Below, one piece after another: positions 1 to 8,699 of a stretch of DNA of 21,112 bases (position 1 is the first letter of the stretch; every line of letters starts with the position of its first letter). The stretch is taken from the NCBI GenBank assembly GCA_002170485.2, contig NHDZ02000137.1:1-21112 (forward strand), written 5' to 3'. Made by a program: the position numbers and the translations under genes. The notes beneath the pieces were generated by a model that was not told the origin of the DNA, made no database searches, and saw only the letters and a list, made by a program, of their open reading frames with translations. This stretch comes from MED660 sp002691025. Lineage in GTDB: Bacteria; Myxococcota_A; UBA9160; UBA4427.

Positions 1-51
1 CCGGTCCGCCGGGAGTCACGGCCGCACCAATCCCTCCACTCCCTGGAGATG

Positions 52-1908
52 CTACCGGGGTTCTCGTGGGAGGCGCTCCAGAAGCCAGACGCGAGCGTCC
101 TCTTTCTCACCGCGCATGCGGGAAGTCCCCAGACTGATATCACGCTCCCAGACCACGTGTACATCATCACGGGAGACGAACTCATCCATGGTCTGCATCA
201 TCGCCTGCCCCCCGATGGCCCGCTGCCAGTCGCGATCCTGGTAGAACACGTACTCCAGGTCAAACTCCTCCATGGCGTCATAGAGATCCTGGGAATCCAT
301 CTCTCTCCAATCAAGCAGACCCGAATAGAGTGGATCCGCTCTGAGGTAGTCCCTGGGCATGTAGTACGTGTGACCACTCAGTACCACGACCAGTACCTTG
401 GCCTGATCAGGCAGGTTCTCCTCCATCCACTCGTATTCCTCGTGGAACCAGGTGTATTCGTGATACTTCTCAAGGTCTCCATCGAGACGGAACTGGATCA
501 GGCTGCTGGAATAGAGCGCCAGCAGGATCACCGAAAGACCGGCCGAAGCCGCCCCAGCCAGGAGTGCGAGACGTCGAAGCCATAGAGGCTTGAGCATCTC
601 ATAGGCGAACAACGCGGCCACCATGAATTGGGGCGCCAGGAAATTCCAGAAGCGGGGGTAGAGCCTCGGCTGGATGATCCACCACAAGAGAATCTGGGAG
701 AGAATCCCGAAAGCAAGATAGAGCTGCGTCTTGTCGCGCCCTTTGTAGAGCAGTCCACCTACACCCAGGAATGCAAAGGCAGTCGTCACGGGGACCAGGA
801 TGCCGCTGGTCCACAACTGGACAAAGCCCTTCCATGTGACCGACCCCGTGTGATGACCGGCCATACCCTGGCTGTAACGCCGGGTAACCTCGTAGAGATA
901 ATCGCGCTCCACGCCAAAAAGGTCGAGTTGAAGGGGCCAGACAGGATCGCCGGTGTTCAGGTAATTGCGCAGAAAGAAGGGAGCGGGTAGGAGCAGTGCA
1001 ATGAACCCCGCCAGCATGACCTTCCGGACACCGGGCCACTGCAATCTTCTCTCCAGCGCCACCCAGGTCAGCCAGAGAAACCAGGGCAAGAAGAGGAGGC
1101 TCTGATACTTCACCCCGACTGCGAAACCAAGCGCCACATAGGCGATGGGAATCAGTGACTGATTGCGACTCTTCGCAGCTTCATGGAGAAGGAGGATACC
1201 CGCCAGGGCAAATGCCAGGATCGCCAGATCGTTCCCCACCGTGGCGGCCGATCGAAAGAGGCCCGGCGTGAGTAAGACGCCCAGCACCGCGACCAGGGGC
1301 CTGCGAATATTCGCGGCTCTTCCCAGTCCATAGGTGATCACCGCCAAGACACCCATCACAAAGAAGTTGAAGAGCTTGACCGCCAGTCCTCCAGAGAAGA
1401 AATAGAGCGGCGTGGTCAGATAGGAGTAGTAGATGGGAAAGTTGTAGTGATAGTAGGGTCGATACACGAAGCCACCGTTACGAACGATGTCTTCCATCTG
1501 CGCAAGGTGGTACCGCATGGCATCACCAGAGCGAGGAGGCGTGCCAGCATCGAGCCACAATACAAAAAGGCAAGCGCCCACCAGCCCGATCCAACGACGA
1601 TCCCACGCATCCAGACCATGCCAGGCATCTTTCCATCGCTGAAAATCCTGGGCGTCCAACCCTGACACGAAACGGAGCCAACCCAGAAAACCGAGCAAGC
1701 TCAGCATCCCCGTCAGTATGGTCACCTGAGCCTGAGCAAGCTGACCCCATTGGGAAAGAGCAAGAAAGGATACCCCCGCCACGGAACTTCCGAGCACCCA
1801 GGCGCAAAGCAGTCTGTAGAAGGGCGACAGACGACGGCTCCACTCACCGCCGAAATTACCCAGCCCAATCAGGACCAGAAGCCAGAGAAAAGCCACCAGC
1901 GTCGTCAT
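52..1908 (-). CDS. Polytopic membrane glycosyltransferase, GT39/PMT-like
   Basis: A protein of about 618 residues with roughly ten or more hydrophobic segments through residue ~470, then a soluble C-terminal domain of ~130 residues, probably periplasmic. The first loop after the second or third helix holds the segment PPRSGDAMRYHL. This resembles the acidic loop of GT-C enzymes of the PMT/ArnT/RgtA-D type, which use polyprenyl-phosphate sugars at the outer face of the inner membrane, although the usual Asp-Glu pair is replaced by Asp-Ala. I infer transfer of a sugar to a lipid, glycan or protein; the substrate is not readable. The frame is open to a TTG at 1950, but I chose the ATG at 1908 because it opens directly into the first membrane helix and has GGGAG upstream, at a long 11-nt spacing. 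It lies 67 bp downstream of the Rieske oxygenase on the same strand. The stop is inside the window, so the gene is complete. Confidence 0.85.
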   Translation of the reverse strand: MTTLVAFLWLLVLIGLGNFGGEWSRRLSPFYRLLCAWVLGSSVAGVSFLALSQWGQLAQAQVTILTGMLSLLGFLGWLRFVSGLDAQDFQRWKDAWHGLDAWDRRWIGLVGACLFVLWLDAGTPPRSGDAMRYHLAQMEDIVRNGGFVYRPYYHYNFPIYYSYLTTPLYFFSGGLAVKLFNFFVMGVLAVITYGLGRAANIRRPLVAVLGVLLTPGLFRSAATVGNDLAILAFALAGILLLHEAAKSRNQSLIPIAYVALGFAVGVKYQSLLFLPWFLWLTWVALERRLQWPGVRKVMLAGFIALLLPAPFFLRNYLNTGDPVWPLQLDLFGVERDYLYEVTRRYSQGMAGHHTGSVTWKGFVQLWTSGILVPVTTAFAFLGVGGLLYKGRDKTQLYLAFGILSQILLWWIIQPRLYPRFWNFLAPQFMVAALFAYEMLKPLWLRRLALLAGAASAGLSVILLALYSSSLIQFRLDGDLEKYHEYTWFHEEYEWMEENLPDQAKVLVVVLSGHTYYMPRDYLRADPLYSGLLDWREMDSQDLYDAMEEFDLEYVFYQDRDWQRAIGGQAMMQTMDEFVSRDDVHVVWERDISLGTSRMRGEKEDARVWLLERLPREPR

Positions 1909-1975
1909 CGAGAAAACCACTCCCGCAGGACCGAGCCGAGGCTGGACCAAGGCCGACTAATGCGGAGGTCGGATC

Positions 1976-3184
1976 TCATTCGACCTCGGAGACATCTTCA
2001 GCCCCGAGAAAAACACGCGCCCAGGTCTTTTGGAATGCCGCCACCGTCTGGTCCCATTCCACGGCCAACTGGGTGTGGTCCGCGGCCGGCATGGATCGAC
2101 TCTTCTGAAGCTCTTGCAACAGGGCGATGTCCTGATGATTGATTTCCAGGCTCGCACGATCTGTTTCATCCCTGAGTTCCTGATATCTCTCCGAAGCCAC
2201 TTCTTCCGTCACGAGGTAGCTCGCAAAGGTTTCATGCAGAAGCGACGCGCCCTGGGGTCGCAATACGATCACCTGTTGGTAATCGGCCTCCACGAGAAGC
2301 AACGTATTGGGGAAGATGAAGAAGGCTTCCACCCGTCGTTTCTGCTCTTCCGCGAGTCCCGAGAAGACCGGAAGAAGCGACTCTTCTGCTTTCGGATCCG
2401 AACCATACCCCTCCGGCATGAGCATTCCGGCAATCCGATCAGAAAGCACCAGCGATTCCTGCGCAAGCGCACCCTCGAAAGTCGGACAGATCTGCGAGTG
2501 AACCACCGGCAGATGATAGGCATCGACAAAATTTTCCGCGGCCAGCTTCCAATTCGCCTCCGCCGTAAATTCATTCGTGCTGAGCGGATACAACTCCTCG
2601 GAGGTCCAGGGCTTCAGATGCTCATCGAGAGGCTGAATCCTCTTCTCAAAGGGCTCGGCGCAGCCGGACAGGTCGACAAATACGATATCGCGCCAGACCA
2701 CGTGCCGGACCGGAACAAGGCCTCGACCTTTGAGCTCTTCTTCGCTGGCGCGAGGATTCTCTTTCGACTGGGTCAGGAAGGGGGCACTCGAAAGACGGCC
2801 GTCCAGGGAAAAAACCCATCCATGGTAGGGGCAGGACAAGAGGCCTCCCCTTGCACGACAAGGCTCCGTGACGAGAGCCGCACCGCGATGGGTGCACATG
2901 TTATAGAAGACCCGGACCTCATTCTTCTTGTCTCGAACCACAAGAAGTGAATAGCCTGCGACACGAACAGGAAAGACGTCGCCCGGTTTGGAGACATTCT
3001 GGGCACAGGTGACGCTCACCCATTCGCGGGAGAAGATCCGCTTCCCCTCATCCCGGAAGATGTCTTCGTCACGAAAGACCTGTCCAGGCAGCGGACGCTC
3101 GTCTTTGAGAAAACGCCGCACCTCTTCCAACTTGGGCTTGGAAGTGGAGCGCACATCTCCATCTATTTCCTGGATGCCTTGCAT
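1976..3184 (-). CDS. Rieske [2Fe-2S] non-heme iron oxygenase, large subunit
   Basis: A 402-residue protein typical in length for the alpha subunit of ring-hydroxylating oxygenases. The Rieske cluster ligands are visible as C97-x-H99 (CTHRG) and C118-x2-H121 (CPYHGW). The mononuclear iron site is D221-x2-H224-x4-H229 within NFVDAYHLPVVH, preceded by the family NWKLAAEN block. Such enzymes activate O2 for hydroxylation, dihydroxylation or demethylation of aromatic, steroid or quaternary-amine substrates, using electrons from a reductase with or without a ferredoxin. No reductase, ferredoxin or small subunit lies nearby, so the redox partner must be encoded elsewhere and the substrate cannot be assigned. 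The ATG at 3184 has only a weak GGGA upstream. An alpha/beta hydrolase is transcribed divergently 153 bp away, which could act on the product, but that is inference. Confidence 0.93.
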   Translation of the reverse strand: MQGIQEIDGDVRSTSKPKLEEVRRFLKDERPLPGQVFRDEDIFRDEGKRIFSREWVSVTCAQNVSKPGDVFPVRVAGYSLLVVRDKKNEVRVFYNMCTHRGAALVTEPCRARGGLLSCPYHGWVFSLDGRLSSAPFLTQSKENPRASEEELKGRGLVPVRHVVWRDIVFVDLSGCAEPFEKRIQPLDEHLKPWTSEELYPLSTNEFTAEANWKLAAENFVDAYHLPVVHSQICPTFEGALAQESLVLSDRIAGMLMPEGYGSDPKAEESLLPVFSGLAEEQKRRVEAFFIFPNTLLLVEADYQQVIVLRPQGASLLHETFASYLVTEEVASERYQELRDETDRASLEINHQDIALLQELQKSRSMPAADHTQLAVEWDQTVAAFQKTWARVFLGAEDVSEVE

Positions 3185-3337
3185 CGACCGATTCCCATCC
3201 TTTGAAAAGAATCCCTGCTTTCAGACGACAACGAGATTACACCAGCGGACAAATCAGTGCTGTAAGGCCCGTAGACGCCACTCTCCCGCCCCGGGATCCG
3301 AATTGCGAAGCAGCCCTGACATGCGAGAATCGAAGGC

Positions 3338-4150
3338 ATGCCCTTCATACAGCTTTCCCGCTTGCGCCTCTACTACGAGCTTCAGGGAACCGGCCGGAAA
3401 CTCCTGGTCTTCAACGGTTCAGGCGGCGACCTCCGTCACAAACCCAGCCTCATGGACGGCCCCTTGCCTCAACACTTCGAGACGCTGTGTCACGACCAGC
3501 GCGGTCTCGGTCAAAGTGATCAACCCGATACCCCCTATTCAATGAGAGACTATGCGGACGATGCCGCGTCTCTTCTCGAGGCGCTGCAATGGTCAGAATG
3601 CCACGTCATGGGCATTTCATTCGGTGGAATGGTGGCCCAGGAGTTCGTGATCCGGCATCCCGAACGGGTGAAACGGGTCGTACTCGCCTGCACCTCCAGC
3701 GGGGGCGAGGGAGGCGCATCGTATCCTCTCCATACCCTGCCCGATCTGCCTCCTGAGGAACGAGGGAAGAAGACACTGGAGTTGATCGACACCCGTCTTG
3801 ATTCTCAATGGATCCAGCAGAACCCTGAACCCGCAAAAGCAATCCTTCACAGGCTTTCTCCAACCGAGAAGGGGGCCAACCCGCAAGACGCTTCCCAACA
3901 AGGCATGGCCAGACAAATGGAAGCGCGAAAAGGACACGACACATGGGACCGGCTCTCACAGATAGAGAAGAAGGTCCTGTGTTGCGGAGGAGTTCACGAC
4001 GGCCTGGCTCCACCGGAAAACATGCGGCGACTGGCCGAGCAGATCCCGGATGCCAGTCTCGAATTCTTCGAGGGAGGCCACATCTTCCTGAACCAGGATC
4101 CCCGTGCGTGGGAGAGCATCATCCGATTCCTGGAAGAAGATTCACAGTAG
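3338..4150 (+). CDS. Alpha/beta hydrolase fold protein
   Basis: A 270-residue cytosolic alpha/beta hydrolase without a signal peptide. The nucleophile elbow is GISFGG with Ser94. The acid is most likely Asp221 in GVHDGLAPPE, and the catalytic His is His248 in GGHIF. An oxyanion-hole region NGSGGD occurs near residue 27, and DQRGLGQSD is the usual strand-4 block of esterases, haloperoxidase-like and meta-cleavage hydrolases. The cap region (about 125-200) is helical and charged. The substrate is unknown. The start at 3338 is an ATG; GAAGG lies too close to act as a good ribosome site, so the start is the first one that preserves the N-terminal beta strand (IQLSRLRLYYEL). The gene is divergent from the Rieske oxygenase and convergent with the exported protein at 4200-4862. 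Confidence 0.92.
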   Translation: MPFIQLSRLRLYYELQGTGRKLLVFNGSGGDLRHKPSLMDGPLPQHFETLCHDQRGLGQSDQPDTPYSMRDYADDAASLLEALQWSECHVMGISFGGMVAQEFVIRHPERVKRVVLACTSSGGEGGASYPLHTLPDLPPEERGKKTLELIDTRLDSQWIQQNPEPAKAILHRLSPTEKGANPQDASQQGMARQMEARKGHDTWDRLSQIEKKVLCCGGVHDGLAPPENMRRLAEQIPDASLEFFEGGHIFLNQDPRAWESIIRFLEEDSQ

Positions 4151-4199
4151 GAATCGGCGGGCCGTTGACGAACCCGGGGCGCAAGATCGATCCTGCTAT

Positions 4200-4862
4200 C
4201 TAGGGCATGGAGTCCGCGGATACGGAACCGCCGAAGCCTTGAACCCACTGCTCAGCCTGGGAAACCTGCATTTGTGCAGACTTCTGTTCGTCATAGAGGC
4301 GCAACCGGGGCTCGCCTGTCGGATAGTTTCTCCGAACCATCTTCCCGACGGCGGCGTTGGCCTGCTCAAGCCTTGAACGCGCTGCGGTCAGTGCGAGTTG
4401 CGCCTGCGAAAGATCGCTCGGTCTGTTCATACCCGGCTGGGAATCCTGGACTGAATCCCAGGTCTGCTGGTGGACGTCCTGCCTGACCGTTTGTGCATCC
4501 GGCAGATTCGAAAGCCGGTAGGCCTTGCCGGGCTGCGAATCAGGGGAAACCCCCATTCCACTCAACGTCGTCGGATCCTGTGCCTGCACCGGCGAAGGCA
4601 GAGGGCGGGAGTTCACCACCAGGGAGTCCGGGTCCTGGGAGGTCGCCATATGCGAGTCCATGTTCTGGGAACCCACAGTAAGAGAGTCCGGCGACATCGA
4701 AGACGCTTGGGCGGGCTCGCCCAGCCGATCCTGTGCGAAGGCGACGTTTACTGGAGTAAAAAACATTGTTACCAAGAAAAAAACAGACGCCATCCGACCG
4801 AGTGCTCGATCTCGAAGGCCCACGCGGCAAACCACGCTCTTTGTCATCGCACTGAATTGCAT
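4200..4862 (-). CDS. Exported protein of unknown function with Asp/Ser-rich repeats and a helical C-terminus
   Basis: A 220-residue protein I do not recognise. From the chosen ATG it begins with a charged stretch, then a hydrophobic segment (ASVFFLVTMFFTPVNVAFA) that looks like a Sec signal peptide cut after AFA. The mature part is hydrophilic. Residues ~45-110 contain degenerate units around PDSL and DS-x-Q-x-x-DS. The C-terminal third (LSQAQLALTAARSRLEQAN and onward) is alanine/glutamine-rich with heptad spacing, suggesting a short coiled coil of the kind seen in small periplasmic proteins such as those with DUF4398. The start at 4862 is preferred to one at 4907 because a good GAGAGG site precedes it. 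It is divergent from the temptin-like gene by 238 bp, in which I found no convincing operator. Confidence 0.7.
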   Translation of the reverse strand: MQFSAMTKSVVCRVGLRDRALGRMASVFFLVTMFFTPVNVAFAQDRLGEPAQASSMSPDSLTVGSQNMDSHMATSQDPDSLVVNSRPLPSPVQAQDPTTLSGMGVSPDSQPGKAYRLSNLPDAQTVRQDVHQQTWDSVQDSQPGMNRPSDLSQAQLALTAARSRLEQANAAVGKMVRRNYPTGEPRLRLYDEQKSAQMQVSQAEQWVQGFGGSVSADSMP

Positions 4863-4869
4863 GAACGAA

Positions 4870-4875
4870 CCTCTC
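4870..4875 (-). promoter_or_regulatory. Shine-Dalgarno site that sets the start at 4862
   Basis: On the minus strand this reads GAGAGG, within a longer GGAGAGAGG, 7 nt before the ATG at 4862. It favours this start over the in-frame upstream start at 4907. Confidence 0.6.
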
Positions 4876-5100
4876 TCCAAAGCCTCTCTGAGTGATCGGC
4901 GCGACACTCCCCCTCCTTGAGGGTCGAATCACCCCGCCGGGACGACGAATTTTCAGAAGTCTCCCCCTGAGGAATTCCCTACCTCGGAAGCCAGTCCCGC
5001 CACATTCGTTGAGCGGGGGCGGTTCACAAAGAATCGGACCTCTATACTCGCCAGAACGCTCTTCCAATCATGCCGACAACGTGAGAGACTTGAACCCATC

Positions 5101-5586
5101 ATGATACGTATATTGCTTGCTCTTCCTTTGCTCTTTGCCCTTCTCCTCCTTCACGGAGACGCCGAGGCGCGCGCCTTTCGAGTCGCCCAGATCCCCAATG
5201 GATCGGAAGACGGCTGCGGGGGCTGCCACATTTCCCAGATCTCCGGAGGCCCGCGAAACGCCTTTGGGATCGAGATCCAACAGAACTTCCTCTCGCCTCC
5301 GGGATCGGCCTTCGGTTCCGTGGTCTGGGGCAGCGCTCTCGCCAATCTCGATTCGGATGGGGACGGAGTCAGCAACGGCAGCGAACTGAACGATCCGAAT
5401 GGAACCTGGCAATTCGGGGATGCCGCCCCCGGTGATCCCAATGATGTCACGAACCCAGGCGTGGTGGACACAAGCCCTCCCACCCCTGTCCCCGCCCTTT
5501 CGATCCTGGGACTCGGGCTCCTGATGAGCGCGCTTCTCGGCTTGGCTCTCTGGAAGATTCGAGAACTGAATCCCGCGAGCCGCTGA
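5101..5586 (+). CDS. Temptin-like secreted protein with CxxCH motif, Ca-binding repeat and IPTL/PEP-CTERM-like tail
   Basis: A 161-residue protein. Residues 1-24 form a Sec signal peptide ending in a GDAEARA-like cleavage region. The mature domain carries the order of motifs seen in temptin-type domains: IPNG (31-34), a cysteine pair, GGPRNAFG (about 50), then DSDGDGVSNGSEL, a calcium-binding thrombospondin-3-like loop, followed by NDP. The cysteine pair here is C39-G-G-C42-H43, which is also a covalent c-type heme motif. The last 33 residues have a proline-rich linker (PPTPVPALS), a hydrophobic helix (LGLGLLMSALLGLALW) and basic residues, the layout of IPTL-CTERM/PEP-CTERM sorting signals read by exosortase-type systems. 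I infer an outer-surface or envelope protein; whether heme is bound is unknown. It is single-gene, convergent with the secreted protein at 5637-7280. Confidence 0.8.
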   Translation: MIRILLALPLLFALLLLHGDAEARAFRVAQIPNGSEDGCGGCHISQISGGPRNAFGIEIQQNFLSPPGSAFGSVVWGSALANLDSDGDGVSNGSELNDPNGTWQFGDAAPGDPNDVTNPGVVDTSPPTPVPALSILGLGLLMSALLGLALWKIRELNPASR

Positions 5587-5636
5587 CGAACCAGCCGGGG
5601 ACCGGCCCGTCCCGTACGCGATGACATGGAAACGGT

Positions 5637-7280
5637 CTATGGGTCGTTGGACGCAACCGACCCTTGCTCGAAGTCCGACAGGCAACCCTGCCACCCCGCC
5701 TCTTCAAAGCGCGCCTTCGTGCAGGGAATCGCCATGGGGACATAGTCGCGCATGGCGTCCGGCACATAGCCCCCATTGAGCGCGAAGGCGATCCGACGAG
5801 CGAAGGGATTTTCCCGGTACACCATCCGCCAGGTCAACTGTCCGTCCAGGTAGGGGCCCCAATCGATGGAGGTCGCCTGCTCGCTTTCCAGATTCGCCGG
5901 GCGATGCTCTTCATCGGCAATCACAAGCGTGTAGAAGCCCTCTTCATCAACAAGAAGATCCTGATCGAGCAGGCACTGACGCGCGCTTCCCGACCAGATG
6001 TTATAGGTGCAGAGTGTAAACAGGCGGATGTCCTGAGTCGGATCACTCACCGGTTCACCCTCTCGGGTATTCGGCGTCTTCAACTGACGCGCTCGTATCA
6101 CCATGATGTCGCCAAAGCGGCGGCTGAACGTCGTGAGCAGGTATTGGACATCCGCATTGGCCAGGGTGTCGGAGGGGCTATCGAAGTTCGATGAAGTGCT
6201 CCAGGTCGGCGGGTTCTCGGCTCTGTGATCCGCGATGGGCAAAGCTGGAAAGAGTATGTCTGTCTCCGGGTGGGACTCGCCGGGCTCGAAGGGCTCGCAT
6301 TCGTCGAAATGCTGAACCACTTCCCCTTCCCGGTCATAGATCGTGACAGCCGGAAGAGGAACCCCCCCGGAATTCGGGCCATTGCCGAGATCCGACGCAT
6401 ACAGACGCAACATGTTCCAGACCCACTGCGTCGGTTTGATGCCGTCCTTCTTGGCGCCCACGTAATAGGTATTGGGAGCGGGCTCTGAGGGAGGCTGATC
6501 GAACACCAGCCAGGCCGTATAGAAGTTGGCATCCCCCTTCGTCGGCTCCTCACGAAACGGATTCACACTTCCCGGATCCGGGTCCAGATCGCGATCCCGA
6601 AGCGTCTGGAGATTGTTCAGATCTTCATCGTTGGGATGGAAAGCAAAATATCTCGCCTGGGGATACTGACCACGGATGCGGACACGTCCACCGGGCTCTA
6701 CACCGAACATCCCTGGCGGTGGATCCCCCGCTTCAAGAATCCAGAAGCGTTGAGCAAAATAATTTCCACCCGAAGTGTCCGGAAGGTTGGGGAAGTGATT
6801 GAAGGTCAGGGGATTTCCCACGCTCGGCCACGCGGCACAGCGCCCTTTTCGTGAGGCGTCCGTCCCCACGTGGTAGCGACCGTCTCCCAAACGGATTCCA
6901 CACTCCTGCGCCACATAATCAGCGATGCGTCCCTGGACGCCCGCCAACTCCGGATCCCGAAGAATCGCAAACGTCTGTTGCATGGGAACCTCGCCATCCA
7001 CGGCACTNGCCCAGGCNGAAAAAGTCTCTCGAAGTTGGATCAGGTCACTTCGTAGAGCCTCATCGCTCGCCACACTCACCAGCGTATCGACGACCTTCGC
7101 ATGCCCTGCAAGGTCCGGAAGACCCGACGTATCCACCCCGCCTGAGTTGACCTCCTGGAGGGTGGAACAGAAGACCTCGGCTTCACCGGCGTGAGCGGTG
7201 AAGCCCCCNCCCAGANTCATCACTGACACAAGTAGAAAGAAGATCGGTCTGGCCACAGCACTCCGAGAAACCCCATTCAT
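5637..7280 (-). CDS. Large secreted protein of unknown function
   Basis: A 547-residue protein with a signal peptide (ARPIFFLLVSVM through FTAHA, cleavage near residue 31). No transmembrane segment follows, so it is probably periplasmic or extracellular. Recognisable blocks are an aromatic-rich central region (RYFAFHPNDED, NTYYVGAKKDG, WVWNMLRLYASD) and a C-terminal part with DIRLFTLCTYN, EGFYTLVIADEEHRP and FEQGS. These recall beta-rich exported proteins distantly like the DUF1254/DUF1214 group, but I hold that assignment loosely. It contains six cysteines in the mature part by eye, some likely disulfide-bonded. The ATG at 7280 has a good upstream GGGAGG at ~8 nt. The gene lies 128 bp downstream of the GT4 gene on the same strand. 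Four ambiguous bases occur, three at third codon positions. Confidence 0.85.
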   Translation of the reverse strand: MNGVSRSAVARPIFFLLVSVMXLXGGFTAHAGEAEVFCSTLQEVNSGGVDTSGLPDLAGHAKVVDTLVSVASDEALRSDLIQLRETFXAWXSAVDGEVPMQQTFAILRDPELAGVQGRIADYVAQECGIRLGDGRYHVGTDASRKGRCAAWPSVGNPLTFNHFPNLPDTSGGNYFAQRFWILEAGDPPPGMFGVEPGGRVRIRGQYPQARYFAFHPNDEDLNNLQTLRDRDLDPDPGSVNPFREEPTKGDANFYTAWLVFDQPPSEPAPNTYYVGAKKDGIKPTQWVWNMLRLYASDLGNGPNSGGVPLPAVTIYDREGEVVQHFDECEPFEPGESHPETDILFPALPIADHRAENPPTWSTSSNFDSPSDTLANADVQYLLTTFSRRFGDIMVIRARQLKTPNTREGEPVSDPTQDIRLFTLCTYNIWSGSARQCLLDQDLLVDEEGFYTLVIADEEHRPANLESEQATSIDWGPYLDGQLTWRMVYRENPFARRIAFALNGGYVPDAMRDYVPMAIPCTKARFEEAGWQGCLSDFEQGSVASNDP

Positions 7281-7408
7281 CCTTCACNCCTCCCCTGTTC
7301 GCGGCCCCGCAGTNGCCGTTTCCGCCCCCAACCCGAAGATCACCTCAAAAACCTCGATGAACTGGCCCCGAGGCAGCCACGACGGCCCCAAAAACCCGTG
7401 CCAGCCAA

Positions 7409-8662
7409 TCACCCGCGGGGAAACTTGGTCTGGTCTTCAATTTCCTCTTTCAAGCGCGCCCCCAAACGATTTGCATTGAGGGTCAGATCGAATTCCTCTT
7501 CCACTCTTTCCCGCGCTCGCCGNCCCAGGGTTTCGCGGCCGGTCGGATCGGACTGGAGTCGAGCCACCGCCTCTTCCAACGCAANCGTATCNCCGGGCGG
7601 NAAAAGAATTCCCGAGACATCGTGCTCGATCAATTCGCGAATCGTTTCAAGATCACCACTGACCACACAACGTCCGCAAGCCATCGCTTCCATCAACACC
7701 ACCGGGATTCCATCGCGATCTCCGGTCGGTGTCACNGCACACGGNAGAACAAAAAGGTCGGCCGAAGCCATCAGTTCCATCACTCGCGTGTTCGTGGTTT
7801 CTCCGAGGAACTCCACTTCAACCGAGGGAGGCAGTGAAGATGCGAGTGACTCCAGTTGGACTCGCATCGGCCCATCCCCTGCGAGNACAAGATGGATGGA
7901 AGGACCTCCCTTTGTTCCCANGGAAGTCAATGCATTCAACAAGACATCGAACCCCTTNTTCTGGACCAGTCTTCCCACCGAGAGGATTTGAAGCGTNTCG
8001 CCTCGCGGATCGGAAGTCATCTTCAACGCGGAGGTATCCACGCCACATCTGACCAGAACAAGATCCTTCGCATCCCGGTGATGGATTGAATTGTAGAATT
8101 CGCGGTGCCATTCCGAAATGCAACTCACGAAACGGGCACGTTCGATCTTCTCTTCCAGGAGTGACCTCTCTGGAAACAGGTCGACAGCATGGCCCGTGAA
8201 GCTGAAGCCGATCCCCAGNTGGAAAGAGGCATACATGGCCAGGGTTGCTGGGACATGAGCAAAGTGGGCATGGATATGTCCNAGCGAATCGGAACGAACT
8301 CGNTGAGCCAGGGAAATACCCGCCAGCCCCTGCCACACCACTTTTCCTCGACGTANAAGAGAAAGGTCCCGAGAAGTGAACGCNTCGCCGAGGATGCGAG
8401 CNANGGTTCGCAAAACCCGTAACGGATGACGAAGGGCCTCCGCAAGAACATGAAGAAGGATCCTCACTGCACCCGCGGAGTAGACACCGAGGGTCGAAGC
8501 CGCCAACCGCTCGAGTTCATTGTCTCCGAGATCTCCATGCGGTGCGTGAACCGAAGCCGTCTGGATCTCGAAACCCANCTTCCGGAGCGCAAAGATCTCG
8601 CGGTAGACGAAGGTCTCGGACCGCACCGGGAGGGTGCTGGAGATGTAGAGAACCCGCTTCAT
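7409..8662 (-). CDS. GT4-family glycosyltransferase
   Basis: A 417-residue GT-B fold enzyme. The N-terminal domain begins with KRVLYISSTLPVRSETFVYREI, the typical start of GT4 proteins that act on a lipid- or sugar-linked acceptor. The middle has HIHAHFAH, and the C-terminal nucleotide-sugar domain has LSVGRLV, LAGDGP, FLG, DLFV-P, GIPVVLMEAMACG and SGIL-PP blocks. The E-x7-E region is partly visible as PVVLMEAMACGRCVVSGDLE. It transfers a sugar from a nucleotide donor in the cytoplasm, probably for a surface polysaccharide. The ATG at 8662 is used rather than a TTG at 8695, since the conserved N-terminus starts there. It is 114 bp downstream of the SGNH hydrolase. Eighteen single Ns fall in the gene: 12 at third and 6 at first codon positions, none at second. 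Confidence 0.93.
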   Translation of the reverse strand: MKRVLYISSTLPVRSETFVYREIFALRKXGFEIQTASVHAPHGDLGDNELERLAASTLGVYSAGAVRILLHVLAEALRHPLRVLRTXARILGXAFTSRDLSLXRRGKVVWQGLAGISLAXRVRSDSXGHIHAHFAHVPATLAMYASFXLGIGFSFTGHAVDLFPERSLLEEKIERARFVSCISEWHREFYNSIHHRDAKDLVLVRCGVDTSALKMTSDPRGXTLQILSVGRLVQXKGFDVLLNALTSXGTKGGPSIHLXLAGDGPMRVQLESLASSLPPSVEVEFLGETTNTRVMELMASADLFVXPCXVTPTGDRDGIPVVLMEAMACGRCVVSGDLETIRELIEHDVSGILXPPXDTXALEEAVARLQSDPTGRETLXRRARERVEEEFDLTLNANRLGARLKEEIEDQTKFPRG

Positions 8663-8699
8663 GGTCCGACCCGCTTTGAGCCGGCCCAGCCACAAGCGG

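Noticed and set aside
2030..2950. A 306-codon open frame on the plus strand
   Set aside because: Antisense to the Rieske gene, whose iron and cluster ligands are all present; the plus-strand translation shows no domain.
5023..5048. TTCACA and TATACT as a sigma-70 promoter for the temptin-like gene
   Set aside because: The spacing is only 14 nt, too short for a normal promoter; the TATACT alone is not enough.
5594..5606. GCCGG-GGA-CCGGC as terminator between convergent genes
   Set aside because: Only a 5-bp stem and no U-run; too weak to call.
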